From the NCBI GenBank assembly GCA_036274645.1, contig DASUFH010000352.1:1-5744 (forward strand): a DNA stretch of 5,744 nt. The letters are read 5' to 3'. Source of the DNA: DASUFH01 sp036274645. Its GTDB lineage: Bacteria; Acidobacteriota; Terriglobia; 20CM-2-55-15. Below the pieces are notes generated by a model. It worked only from the letters and a program-made list of their open reading frames with translations. It was not told the DNA's origin and did no database searches. This document shows, in pieces, positions 1-4,857 of this stretch (positions within the stretch are counted from its first letter, which is position 1; every line of letters begins with the position of its first letter). A program made the translations under genes and the position numbers.

Positions 1-7
1 GCGGAGA

Positions 8-1051
8 ATGAACAACCGATCCCTTCCGAAAACTGCGTCCGGGCTGCTGCTGTCGCTGGCAATCCTCGTGTTCGCGCAGCCGGCTATGGCGCTCGACGCC
101 GACTACTGGCGGGGCGGATGGAGGACACCGCTCGGGCAGGAGCCGCACATTTACGAATTCGTGATTCGCGGCGAGAAAGTCAGCGGCGTGTACTGCCGGA
201 ACTGCTCCGATGCCACCACGATTGGATTCATCGACGGCGCGTGGAACGAGAAGACGGGTATCGACTTCACGATCACGTTCGCCAGACCGGACGGCGCCAT
301 CACCACAGTCGACGATCAACACGCCATGCTCGTCGACGGGCGGATGATCGTTACGGGCGCCGCGGGCGCGCGGAACGGGAGCGAGCGCGCGCTCATCAAA
401 GATCCACGCGGCGCTGATCCCGGTGGCGCGCCGGCCTATCACCTTCCGCCGGGCACTCCACCGGCGCTTCCGGCCGGACGCGGAGCCGTTGGGGGCGGGG
501 GCGGCGGAGGCGGCGGCCGTGGCTTCGGCGCCGCTGCCTACTGGCAGCCGGGACCGTTCAAAACCACGCTCCAGCCGGCCGACATCGCCGGGACGTGGAT
601 CGCGTCGTTCGGCCTGGGCATGAACAAGCAGATCTTCACGTTTCTCCGGGTCGGCAACCGCCTGCGCGGCGTGGTCTGCGGCCGCTGCGACAATCCCTAC
701 ACGATCGGCGCAATGGAAGACATCCTGATCGTCGGCGACACGCTGTACTTCACCATCGTGCATCAGGACTGGGGTGAGGTCGATCCACCGACCTTCGATC
801 GGCGCATCATTGCTCAGATTGTACAGAATGAGATGATCGCCGCCGTTCTTCCGAACGACGCCAGGATCGATCCCAATAGTCCGCCCGCGCGTCCGCCTGG
901 GCGTGGTTTCACACTGGTCGGCCCGATTGCGCCGGAAGGAACGAGAGGAAACAGCTCGGAGGGAATCGACGTCTGGGGGCCGGGCTCCGGGTCCTCCATC
1001 GAGCCTCCGCCGGGGAGGACACCGATCGTGCCGCCGAAACCCCGTCAATAG
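8..1051 (+). CDS. Secreted protein with two CxxC modules joined by a polyglycine linker (unknown function)
   Basis: I do not recognise a named family. The first 28 residues form a Sec-type signal peptide: basic NNRSLPK, hydrophobic core around residues 10-23, and an AMA cleavage site before LDADYW, so the protein is probably exported. Two internally similar modules follow, about residues 34-115 and 195-280. Each begins with a G-x-W segment, has a G-[EN]-[KR]-[VL]-x-G-V strand leading into a CxxC pair (C63/C66 and C224/C227), then a TIG motif and a [DY]FTI strand. They are joined by a Pro/Gly-rich linker with nine consecutive glycines (162-170). The tail from about 285 is rich in Pro and Gly and probably disordered. 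The CxxC pairs lack a following His, so they are not haem c sites; a disulfide or metal site is possible. The GGAG at 3-6 is very close to the ATG at 8, and no in-frame stop lies between it and the window edge, but the signal peptide fits this start. Spacing to the next gene is 95 bases. Confidence 0.85.
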   Translation: MNNRSLPKTASGLLLSLAILVFAQPAMALDADYWRGGWRTPLGQEPHIYEFVIRGEKVSGVYCRNCSDATTIGFIDGAWNEKTGIDFTITFARPDGAITTVDDQHAMLVDGRMIVTGAAGARNGSERALIKDPRGADPGGAPAYHLPPGTPPALPAGRGAVGGGGGGGGGRGFGAAAYWQPGPFKTTLQPADIAGTWIASFGLGMNKQIFTFLRVGNRLRGVVCGRCDNPYTIGAMEDILIVGDTLYFTIVHQDWGEVDPPTFDRRIIAQIVQNEMIAAVLPNDARIDPNSPPARPPGRGFTLVGPIAPEGTRGNSSEGIDVWGPGSGSSIEPPPGRTPIVPPKPRQ

Positions 1052-1093
1052 CGGAACCGCAGGGATAGAATCGAAGACCAACACGTCCGGAAT

Positions 1094-1118
1094 GGGAGAC
1101 CGCGCCCGCGCGGTCCCC
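1094..1118. other. GC-rich hairpin in the spacer between the CxxC protein and the methyltransferase gene
   Basis: GACCGCG at 1098-1104 pairs perfectly with CGCGGTC at 1109-1115 around a CCCG loop. GGG at 1094-1096 pairs with CCC at 1116-1118 if the A at 1097 bulges, giving a stem of about 10 bp. No T-run follows on either strand, so it is not a classic intrinsic terminator. It lies 43 bases after the first stop and 28 bases before the next ATG, so it could attenuate read-through or stabilise an mRNA end. Function is inferred only from position. Confidence 0.45.
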
Positions 1119-1146
1119 GCCTCGAGGACCAGCCATCGCCAATCTT

Positions 1147-2295
1147 ATGAAGCTCAATGCCGACCGAATCCTGACGACTCATGTGGGCAGTCTGCCCCGC
1201 AGCCAGAGTGTCGTCGATTTTCTCTTCAGCCGCGAACAGGGGACGTCGCACGACCCTGATGAATTCGATCGCGTGATGGCCGATGCGGTATCCGAAACCG
1301 TGCGAAAACAGGTCGAGATCGGACTCGACCTCGTCAGCGACGGCGAGACATCGAAGATCGGCTACGCCACGTACATCAGGGACCGGCTCACCGGCTTCGA
1401 CGGCGACAATCCGCGTCAGATTGCCCGGGATCTCCAGGACTACCCGGATTTCCGGGCCCGCATGGCCGTGTTTGCCGGCAAGCAGTCTTTCAAACGGCAA
1501 TCCTGCGTTGGCCCGGTCCGCTTCACCGGACATGCCGATCTCGCCAGGGATATTGACCGTTTCCGACTGGCGGTCCAGCGGCACACACCGGCTGGCGCCT
1601 TCCTGAACGCGGCATCCCCGGGCGTCGTGGCGGCGTTTCAACCGAACACGTTTTATCCATCTCACGCCGCCTATGTCGAAGCCCTTGGCGAAGCGATGCG
1701 CGTGGAGTACGAAGCCATCGTCCAGGCGGGTTTCATCCTGCAGCTGGATTGCCCCGACCTCGCGATGGCGCGGCACACCGGGTTTCAGGATCTCACCGAA
1801 GCGGAATTCCTCAAGCGCGCCGAACATCAGGTGGACGTGATGAACCATGCCCTGCGCAACCTTCCGTCCGATTCCCTGCGCATGCACGTCTGCTGGGGTA
1901 ATTACGAAGGACCTCACGATCACGATATTCCGCTGGAGAAAATCGCTGGCCTGATCCTGCGGGCGAAGCCGGCGGGAATTCTGTTCGAAGCCTCGAATCC
2001 CCGGCATGCGCACGAATGGGCGGTCTGGAGAGAGATCCCGATTCCCGATGACAAGATTCTGATCCCCGGTCTGCTCACGTCGACATCCAATTACGTGGAA
2101 CATCCCGAACTGGTGGCGCAGCGGATCTGCCAGTTCGCCGACATCGTCGGCCGCGACCGCGTGATCGCCGGCACAGACTGCGGGTTTGGCACGTTCGCCG
2201 GTATCGGAAAGATGGATGCGGGAATCTCGTTCAAGAAACTGCGCGCGCTGGTTGAAGGCGCGGAGCGCGCATCCCGGAGGTTGTGGCGGTCATGA
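1147..2295 (+). CDS. MetE C-terminal-like zinc methyltransferase family protein (cobalamin-independent methionine synthase II-like)
   Basis: This looks like a single-domain member of the UROD/MetE superfamily, a TIM barrel that uses zinc to activate a thiol. Visible hallmarks are the N-terminal TTHVGSLPR motif (residues 10-18), the LDLVSDGE segment near 60-67, LQLDCPDLA (199-206), and a full set of candidate zinc ligands: H247 and C249 in MHVCWGNYEGPH, E281 in EASNPRHAHE, and C345 in GTDCGFGTF. These match the His-x-Cys...Glu...Cys pattern of MetE. At 382 residues it lacks the MetE N-terminal half and is close in size to the epoxyalkane:coenzyme M transferase branch. The substrate cannot be read from sequence; automated names such as methyltetrahydropteroyltriglutamate-homocysteine methyltransferase would over-claim. 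No good Shine-Dalgarno precedes the ATG at 1147 (a GAGGA at 1124-1128 is too far), but the start is right because TTHVGS sits at the usual distance from the N-terminus. Its stop overlaps the next gene by 4 bases. Expected to be cytoplasmic. Confidence 0.9.
   Translation: MKLNADRILTTHVGSLPRSQSVVDFLFSREQGTSHDPDEFDRVMADAVSETVRKQVEIGLDLVSDGETSKIGYATYIRDRLTGFDGDNPRQIARDLQDYPDFRARMAVFAGKQSFKRQSCVGPVRFTGHADLARDIDRFRLAVQRHTPAGAFLNAASPGVVAAFQPNTFYPSHAAYVEALGEAMRVEYEAIVQAGFILQLDCPDLAMARHTGFQDLTEAEFLKRAEHQVDVMNHALRNLPSDSLRMHVCWGNYEGPHDHDIPLEKIAGLILRAKPAGILFEASNPRHAHEWAVWREIPIPDDKILIPGLLTSTSNYVEHPELVAQRICQFADIVGRDRVIAGTDCGFGTFAGIGKMDAGISFKKLRALVEGAERASRRLWRS
2276..2280 (+). promoter_or_regulatory. Shine-Dalgarno GGAGG for the SnoaL-like gene
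   Basis: GGAGG lies inside the end of the methyltransferase reading frame, 11 bases before the ATG at 2292. It is only 2 bases from an in-frame GTG at 2283, which is too close to use. This supports ATG 2292 as the start, within an ATGA stop/start overlap. Confidence 0.6.
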
Positions 2296-2720
2296 TGAAC
2301 CCGGAGATCGAACGCGCCTGTGAAAAGCTGGTGCTGGACTTTGCGTACCACAGCGATCATCAGGATCCGGCGGCGCTGGCCGCATTGTTCATTCCCGAAG
2401 GAACGTTGATTCGACCTAACGGCGATACCCTTCGCGGCCGTGACGCCATTCGAGCGGCATACGAGGCCCGGCCCGCCGGCCGCTTGATTCGTCATTTGTG
2501 TACGAACATCCGCGTCACGGTCGAGTCCGAGAGCGAAGCGCGCGGCCTGACTTACGCTCTCGTCCTTTCCGCGAACGCCAGTCGCGCGCCGCAGGCGCAT
2601 TTCGGTATCGAGATGGATCCGCGCCAGCTGGTTGGCGAGTTTGAAGATTCGTTCAAGCGGACGCCGGAAGGTTGGCGAATCGCGTCGCGGCATGCCCGCT
2701 TCATCATGCACACCGTATGA
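2292..2720 (+). CDS. SnoaL-like / NTF2-like domain protein
   Basis: A 142-residue protein with the features of a single SnoaL/NTF2-like alpha+beta cone domain. The N-terminal helix leads to LDFAYHSDHQDPAALAALFIPEGTL (15-39), the usual start of this fold with an aspartate/histidine-rich turn. It is followed by the LRGRDAIRAAYEAR helix (47-60), R67-H68 at the strand that often carries polar pocket residues, and the typical C-terminal GEFEDSF-x-RTPEGWRIASRHARF hairpin (115-137), resembling the SnoaL_4 / ring-hydroxylating dioxygenase beta-subunit-like group. Such proteins are small cyclases, isomerases, dehydratases or ligand carriers, so function cannot be fixed. No signal peptide is seen. The preferred ATG (2292) overlaps the upstream stop (ATGA, 2292-2295), implying translational coupling; ATG 2295 and GTG 2283 are weaker alternatives. 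It ends 7 bases before the outermost part of the inverted-repeat element. Confidence 0.85.
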   Translation: MMNPEIERACEKLVLDFAYHSDHQDPAALAALFIPEGTLIRPNGDTLRGRDAIRAAYEARPAGRLIRHLCTNIRVTVESESEARGLTYALVLSANASRAPQAHFGIEMDPRQLVGEFEDSFKRTPEGWRIASRHARFIMHTV

Positions 2721-2732
2721 ATTGTTGCGGCC

Positions 2733-2752
2733 GTCTGCTTGTAGGGGCGGTC
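2733..2752 (+). repeat. Outer inverted repeat, left arm
   Basis: Twenty bases beginning GTCTGCTTGTAGGGG are an exact reverse complement of 3268-3287. The repeat starts 12 bases after the SnoaL-like stop and runs into the first palindromic box. Confidence 0.85.
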
Positions 2753-2762
2753 ATGACCGCCC
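2745..2762. repeat. Palindromic box 1 (GGGCGGTCA/TGACCGCCC)
   Basis: A perfect 18-base palindrome with no loop base, 24 bases after the plus-strand stop. In RNA it would fold with a small loop at the centre. No real T-run follows, so action as an intrinsic terminator is possible but unproven. It lacks the extra A present in the centre of the other two boxes. Confidence 0.75.
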
Positions 2763-2815
2763 AGCGTTTCAGAATGAATTTCTGTGAAATCAGGAGATTT
2801 CCACCCCGAAACACC

Positions 2816-2834
2816 GGGCGGTCATAGACCGCCC
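2816..2834. repeat. Palindromic box 2 (GGGCGGTC-ATA-GACCGCCC)
   Basis: An 8-bp perfect stem around ATA, with the same 19 bases as the box at 3257-3275. It is separated from box 1 by 53 bases of unrelated AT-richer sequence that has no counterpart in the right arm. It runs directly into the 21-bp inner inverted repeat. Confidence 0.8.
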
Positions 2835-2853
2835 CCCTGGAGTTTGGACATTT
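2833..2853 (+). repeat. Inner inverted repeat B, left arm
   Basis: Twenty-one bases containing CCTGGAGTTTGGACATTT are an exact reverse complement of 3239-3259. The left arm has one extra C in the run joining this block to the palindromic box. Confidence 0.85.
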
Positions 2854-2870
2854 GAGAGCTTTCGATGCAG

Positions 2871-2899
2871 GCGTATTCCCCGCCTTGGCGAAGGCGGGG
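2871..2899 (+). repeat. Inverted repeat D, left arm, with internal hairpin
   Basis: Positions 2871-2898 match the reverse complement of 3111-3138 at 25 of 28 bases. The block is itself a hairpin: CCCCGCCTT at 2878-2886 pairs perfectly with AAGGCGGGG at 2891-2899 around a GGCG loop. Confidence 0.8.
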
Positions 2900-2940
2900 T
2901 GGCCGCGCCATATAGAAATGGACCCGTTCCTTGGATAGGC

Positions 2941-3030
2941 GCGGACGGGGCGGTTCGATAAACATCCGATTGAAACTTGCAGCAAATACGGCAGAATCTG
3001 CAAGGTAGTTCAACGAACCGCCCCGTCCGC
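2941..3030. repeat. Central stem-loop C of the element
   Basis: GCGGACGGGGCGGTTCG at 2941-2957 is an exact reverse complement of 3014-3030. Inside the 56-base loop, TTGAA (2970-2974) pairs with TTCAA (3009-3013), and CTTGCAG (2976-2982) pairs with CTGCAAG (2998-3004), so the inner part can extend the hairpin with interior loops. It marks the symmetry axis of the whole element. Confidence 0.8.
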
Positions 3031-3110
3031 GGCCATTATGGATGGCTGGCATTTTCTTCATGGCCGCAGACACCCTTTCATGTTTCGCGCTATCGCGCTC
3101 ACGCTCCGCG

Positions 3111-3138
3111 CCCGCCTTGGCCAAGGTGGGGAATGCGC
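3111..3138 (-). repeat. Inverted repeat D, right arm, with internal palindrome
   Basis: This block mirrors 2871-2898 (25 of 28). It contains the perfect palindrome CCTTGGCCAAGG (3115-3126), which extends to a 10-bp self-complementary stem (3111-3130) with one G-T pair. Substitutions relative to the left arm fall partly at the loop, so hairpin potential is kept in both arms. Confidence 0.75.
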
Positions 3139-3238
3139 GTTGCGGCGCCGATACTCACGCTTCGCTTACGTTAACCTGCCGCGGCGAAGCTGCAGAAGCG
3201 AGACTCAACCGCGAAATTCATTGGCTGAACTGGCGGCA
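3139..3238. other. Right-arm segment without a left-arm counterpart
   Basis: About 100 bases separate right-arm blocks D and B, whereas the left arm has only 17 bases there (2854-2870). Only the stretch beside block D looks related to the left arm. A 7-bp inverted pair, GCTTCGC (3159-3165) and GCGAAGC (3184-3190), may form a stem with an 18-base loop. I see no supported gene here. Confidence 0.4.
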
Positions 3239-3259
3239 AAATGTCCAAACTCCAGGGGG
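3239..3259 (-). repeat. Inner inverted repeat B, right arm
   Basis: Exact reverse complement of 2833-2853. It adjoins palindromic box 3, so on this side the inner and outer repeats share a single box. Confidence 0.85.
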
Positions 3260-3275
3260 CGGTCATAGACCGCCC
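3257..3275. repeat. Palindromic box 3 (GGGCGGTC-ATA-GACCGCCC)
   Basis: Identical to box 2. The stem extends to 9 bp with G3256 and C3276. It lies 22 bases downstream of the minus-strand stop and could end transcription of that gene, though no T-run follows on the minus strand. Confidence 0.8.
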
Positions 3276-3287
3276 CTACAAGCAGAC
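3268..3287 (-). repeat. Outer inverted repeat, right arm
   Basis: Exact reverse complement of 2733-2752. It lies 10 bases beyond the stop codon of the minus-strand gene (complement of 3298-3300). A tandem GACAGAC next to it indicates a 4-base duplication absent from the left arm. Confidence 0.85.
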
Positions 3288-3297
3288 AGACGGCCGG

Positions 3298-4857
3298 TTA
3301 CGGGGCAGTCCCTGATTCTGCAGCCCGGATCGCTGTAACGTTCGCCGTGAGCGTGGCGCCACTTTCGACGTGGACGGGAACGCTCTTCTCCGCATAGCGC
3401 GCGAGAAACGTGGCGTTGAGGTACGCGTTGGGCTCGACGCGCTCCCATGCGAACAGCATGTAATCACCGGGAGCAATTCCATGAATGGTGAACTCGCCCT
3501 TCGCATCCGAATCGACGACCCGGACAAGATCCGGCCGGCGTCTTTCGGCATTGGGAACGAGTACAACCCTGACGCCCGGAGCAGTCATCCCCTGAACTCG
3601 TCCCCCATCCGTCCCGATAACGATCTCGATCGGCGCCGGCGCTCCGGCCAGGATCACGCCCTCTTCCAGGATGCTGGTGTTTTGACCGAACCGCGCGGCG
3701 CTGAGGTAACTCTCTCCCGGCAGTCCATCGAGCGCGATGAGATAACCTCCGGACATGACGCTGTCAAAACCGAACACGCCCCCGGTCTGGATCGGCGCCG
3801 GAGCAGGCGGCGCCAGCCCGGCTTCCAGGGGCAGGAGCCGGATCCGTATCAGTCGTGTATCGGGCGCCGGACCGCTTGCCACGTACATCTGTCCGCTTAC
3901 CGGCCGCGGGGGCTGAAGCGCAATCGTCAGATTATTGACGTCCTGATCGCGAACATCGATGCGCATGGATCCCCGATGTCCGGAGGCGGTCTCGGCCGCA
4001 AGAATATATGTTCCCGGCGTCACGCCCTGGATCTCGAACGCGCCGCCCCGGGCCGGGACCAGTCGGAGCAGGGCCGTCACGACGCTCCCCGCGGGAATCA
4101 GCCGGACGAACGCGTCTTCTCCGGCGGGCGAAAAGACGTGGCCACGCAGGGCGACGGTCGCATCCGGAATGAGCCGCATGTCGATACCGTTCGCTTCCTC
4201 GCCTGAACCCACGTGGAGCGGCTCCAGGCCGGCCGGATCCGCCACGCCCGGATAAAACACCGGAGCATAACTCCGGGAAATCGGGCCGGCGTTCGGATTC
4301 GGCGGTTTTACGGGCATCCCCGTGAATTCGACGACATCCGGCGTGACCGACGCGCTGATGTAATAGGCGCCGGGATCGACCCAGTAGAGACGGTACTGGC
4401 CGCGATCGTCCACGAGGGTGGAAAACTCGGGCGCGAGGATCGGGTTGCCCATGGGGTCGTAGTGGAGACCGAGCGCCTGGATCAACGCATTGGACACCGG
4501 TTCGCCATACTCATCGATGACCGCGCCAGCCAGCGACGACGCCGGCCGAAGCACGAATCGCAGATCGTTGCGCTGCTGTCCGGCCGCGAGGGTGATGGCG
4601 CCTTCCTCGCGCACATAACCATCCCGCATGACTCGCGCCTCATAGACTCCGGGAAGAAGATCCGCAAACGCAAATTTGCCGCCGCCATCGGTCCGGGTCA
4701 CCAGTGGTGTCCCCGGACCGCGAAACAGTTCCACACGCGCATCCGGCAGTCTCTCTTCGGAGGGATTCCCAACGCGCGCCACCACTCCCGAAATCGCGCC
4801 GCGGGGAGCGGCGGCCGGCGTCTGCAAAAGAAAAAGGGCGAGAATCGCTGCCGTCAT
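3298..4857 (-). CDS. Exported carboxypeptidase regulatory-like repeat protein
   Basis: A 519-residue protein with a short signal peptide (MTAAILALFLLQTPAAA, probable cleavage near residue 17) and several beta-sandwich modules of the carboxypeptidase regulatory-like / prealbumin-like type. Module 1 spans about 20-103, with RTDGGGKFAFADLLPGVYEARV. Module 2 spans about 107-170, with DEYGEPVSNALIQAL and DDRGQYRLYWVDPGAYYISAS. A YAPVFYPG motif follows (197-204). Module 3 lies near 232-316 (GAFEIQGVTPGTYILAAE), a less regular module 4 near 318-415, and a final one at about 417-510 with DAKGEFTIHGIAPGDYMLFAWERVEPNAYL. There is no cysteine in the whole protein and no visible peptidase catalytic site. 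Such modules are structural or binding domains in many large exported acidobacterial proteins. The ATG overlaps the upstream stop (ATGA on the minus strand, 4854-4857), implying coupling with the upstream gene; no strong Shine-Dalgarno is seen. Ligand and role are unknown. Confidence 0.85.
   Translation of the reverse strand: MTAAILALFLLQTPAAAPRGAISGVVARVGNPSEERLPDARVELFRGPGTPLVTRTDGGGKFAFADLLPGVYEARVMRDGYVREEGAITLAAGQQRNDLRFVLRPASSLAGAVIDEYGEPVSNALIQALGLHYDPMGNPILAPEFSTLVDDRGQYRLYWVDPGAYYISASVTPDVVEFTGMPVKPPNPNAGPISRSYAPVFYPGVADPAGLEPLHVGSGEEANGIDMRLIPDATVALRGHVFSPAGEDAFVRLIPAGSVVTALLRLVPARGGAFEIQGVTPGTYILAAETASGHRGSMRIDVRDQDVNNLTIALQPPRPVSGQMYVASGPAPDTRLIRIRLLPLEAGLAPPAPAPIQTGGVFGFDSVMSGGYLIALDGLPGESYLSAARFGQNTSILEEGVILAGAPAPIEIVIGTDGGRVQGMTAPGVRVVLVPNAERRRPDLVRVVDSDAKGEFTIHGIAPGDYMLFAWERVEPNAYLNATFLARYAEKSVPVHVESGATLTANVTAIRAAESGTAP

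Larger units (their letters stand above)
2728..3296. repeat. Large imperfect inverted-repeat element between convergent genes (MITE-like or two facing repeat copies)
   Basis: This non-coding stretch of about 570 bp fills the gap between two convergent stop codons. Blocks occur in mirrored order on both sides of a central axis near 2990: outer 20-bp repeat (2733-2752 / 3268-3287, perfect), palindromic box, 21-bp repeat (2833-2853 / 3239-3259, perfect), 28-bp repeat (2871-2898 / 3111-3138, 25 matches), a weaker block (about 2903-2940 / 3031-3055) and a 17-bp repeat (2941-2957 / 3014-3030, perfect). The outermost CGGCCG pairs at 2728-2733 and 3291-3296 with a 4-base offset, since the right side has GACA duplicated. 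The arms differ by insertions of about 70 to 85 bases. No transposase is encoded. Short frames here look like accidental translations of the repeat. I see no clear target-site duplication. It could be a decayed MITE-like element, two opposite copies of a REP-like dispersed repeat, or a structural two-way terminator. Confidence 0.8.

Noticed and set aside
491..517. GGC/GGG-rich simple repeat as a possible regulatory or recombination tract
   Set aside because: It is in frame and encodes the polyglycine linker between two modules, which is sufficient explanation.
194..688. CxxC motifs in the first protein as possible cytochrome c haem sites
   Set aside because: Neither pair is followed by the required histidine (CRNCS and CGRCD).
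1045..2103. Long open frame of 352 codons on the minus strand opposite the methyltransferase gene
   Set aside because: It is antisense to a gene with clear family motifs. Its translation is rich in Arg, Gly and His with no recognisable domain, as expected for a shadow in GC-rich DNA.
2745..3275. Possible CRISPR array from three similar GGGCGGTC boxes
   Set aside because: There are only three copies at very unequal spacing, each is a full palindrome, and there are no regular spacers or cas genes.
2704..3338. Several overlapping small open frames (65-100 codons) on both strands within the inverted-repeat element
   Set aside because: The peptides in opposite arms resemble each other (for example NRPVR and KCPNSRG on both sides) only because the DNA is an inverted repeat. 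The frames overlap heavily, cross palindromes and show no domain. They are probably spurious translations of a dispersed repeat.
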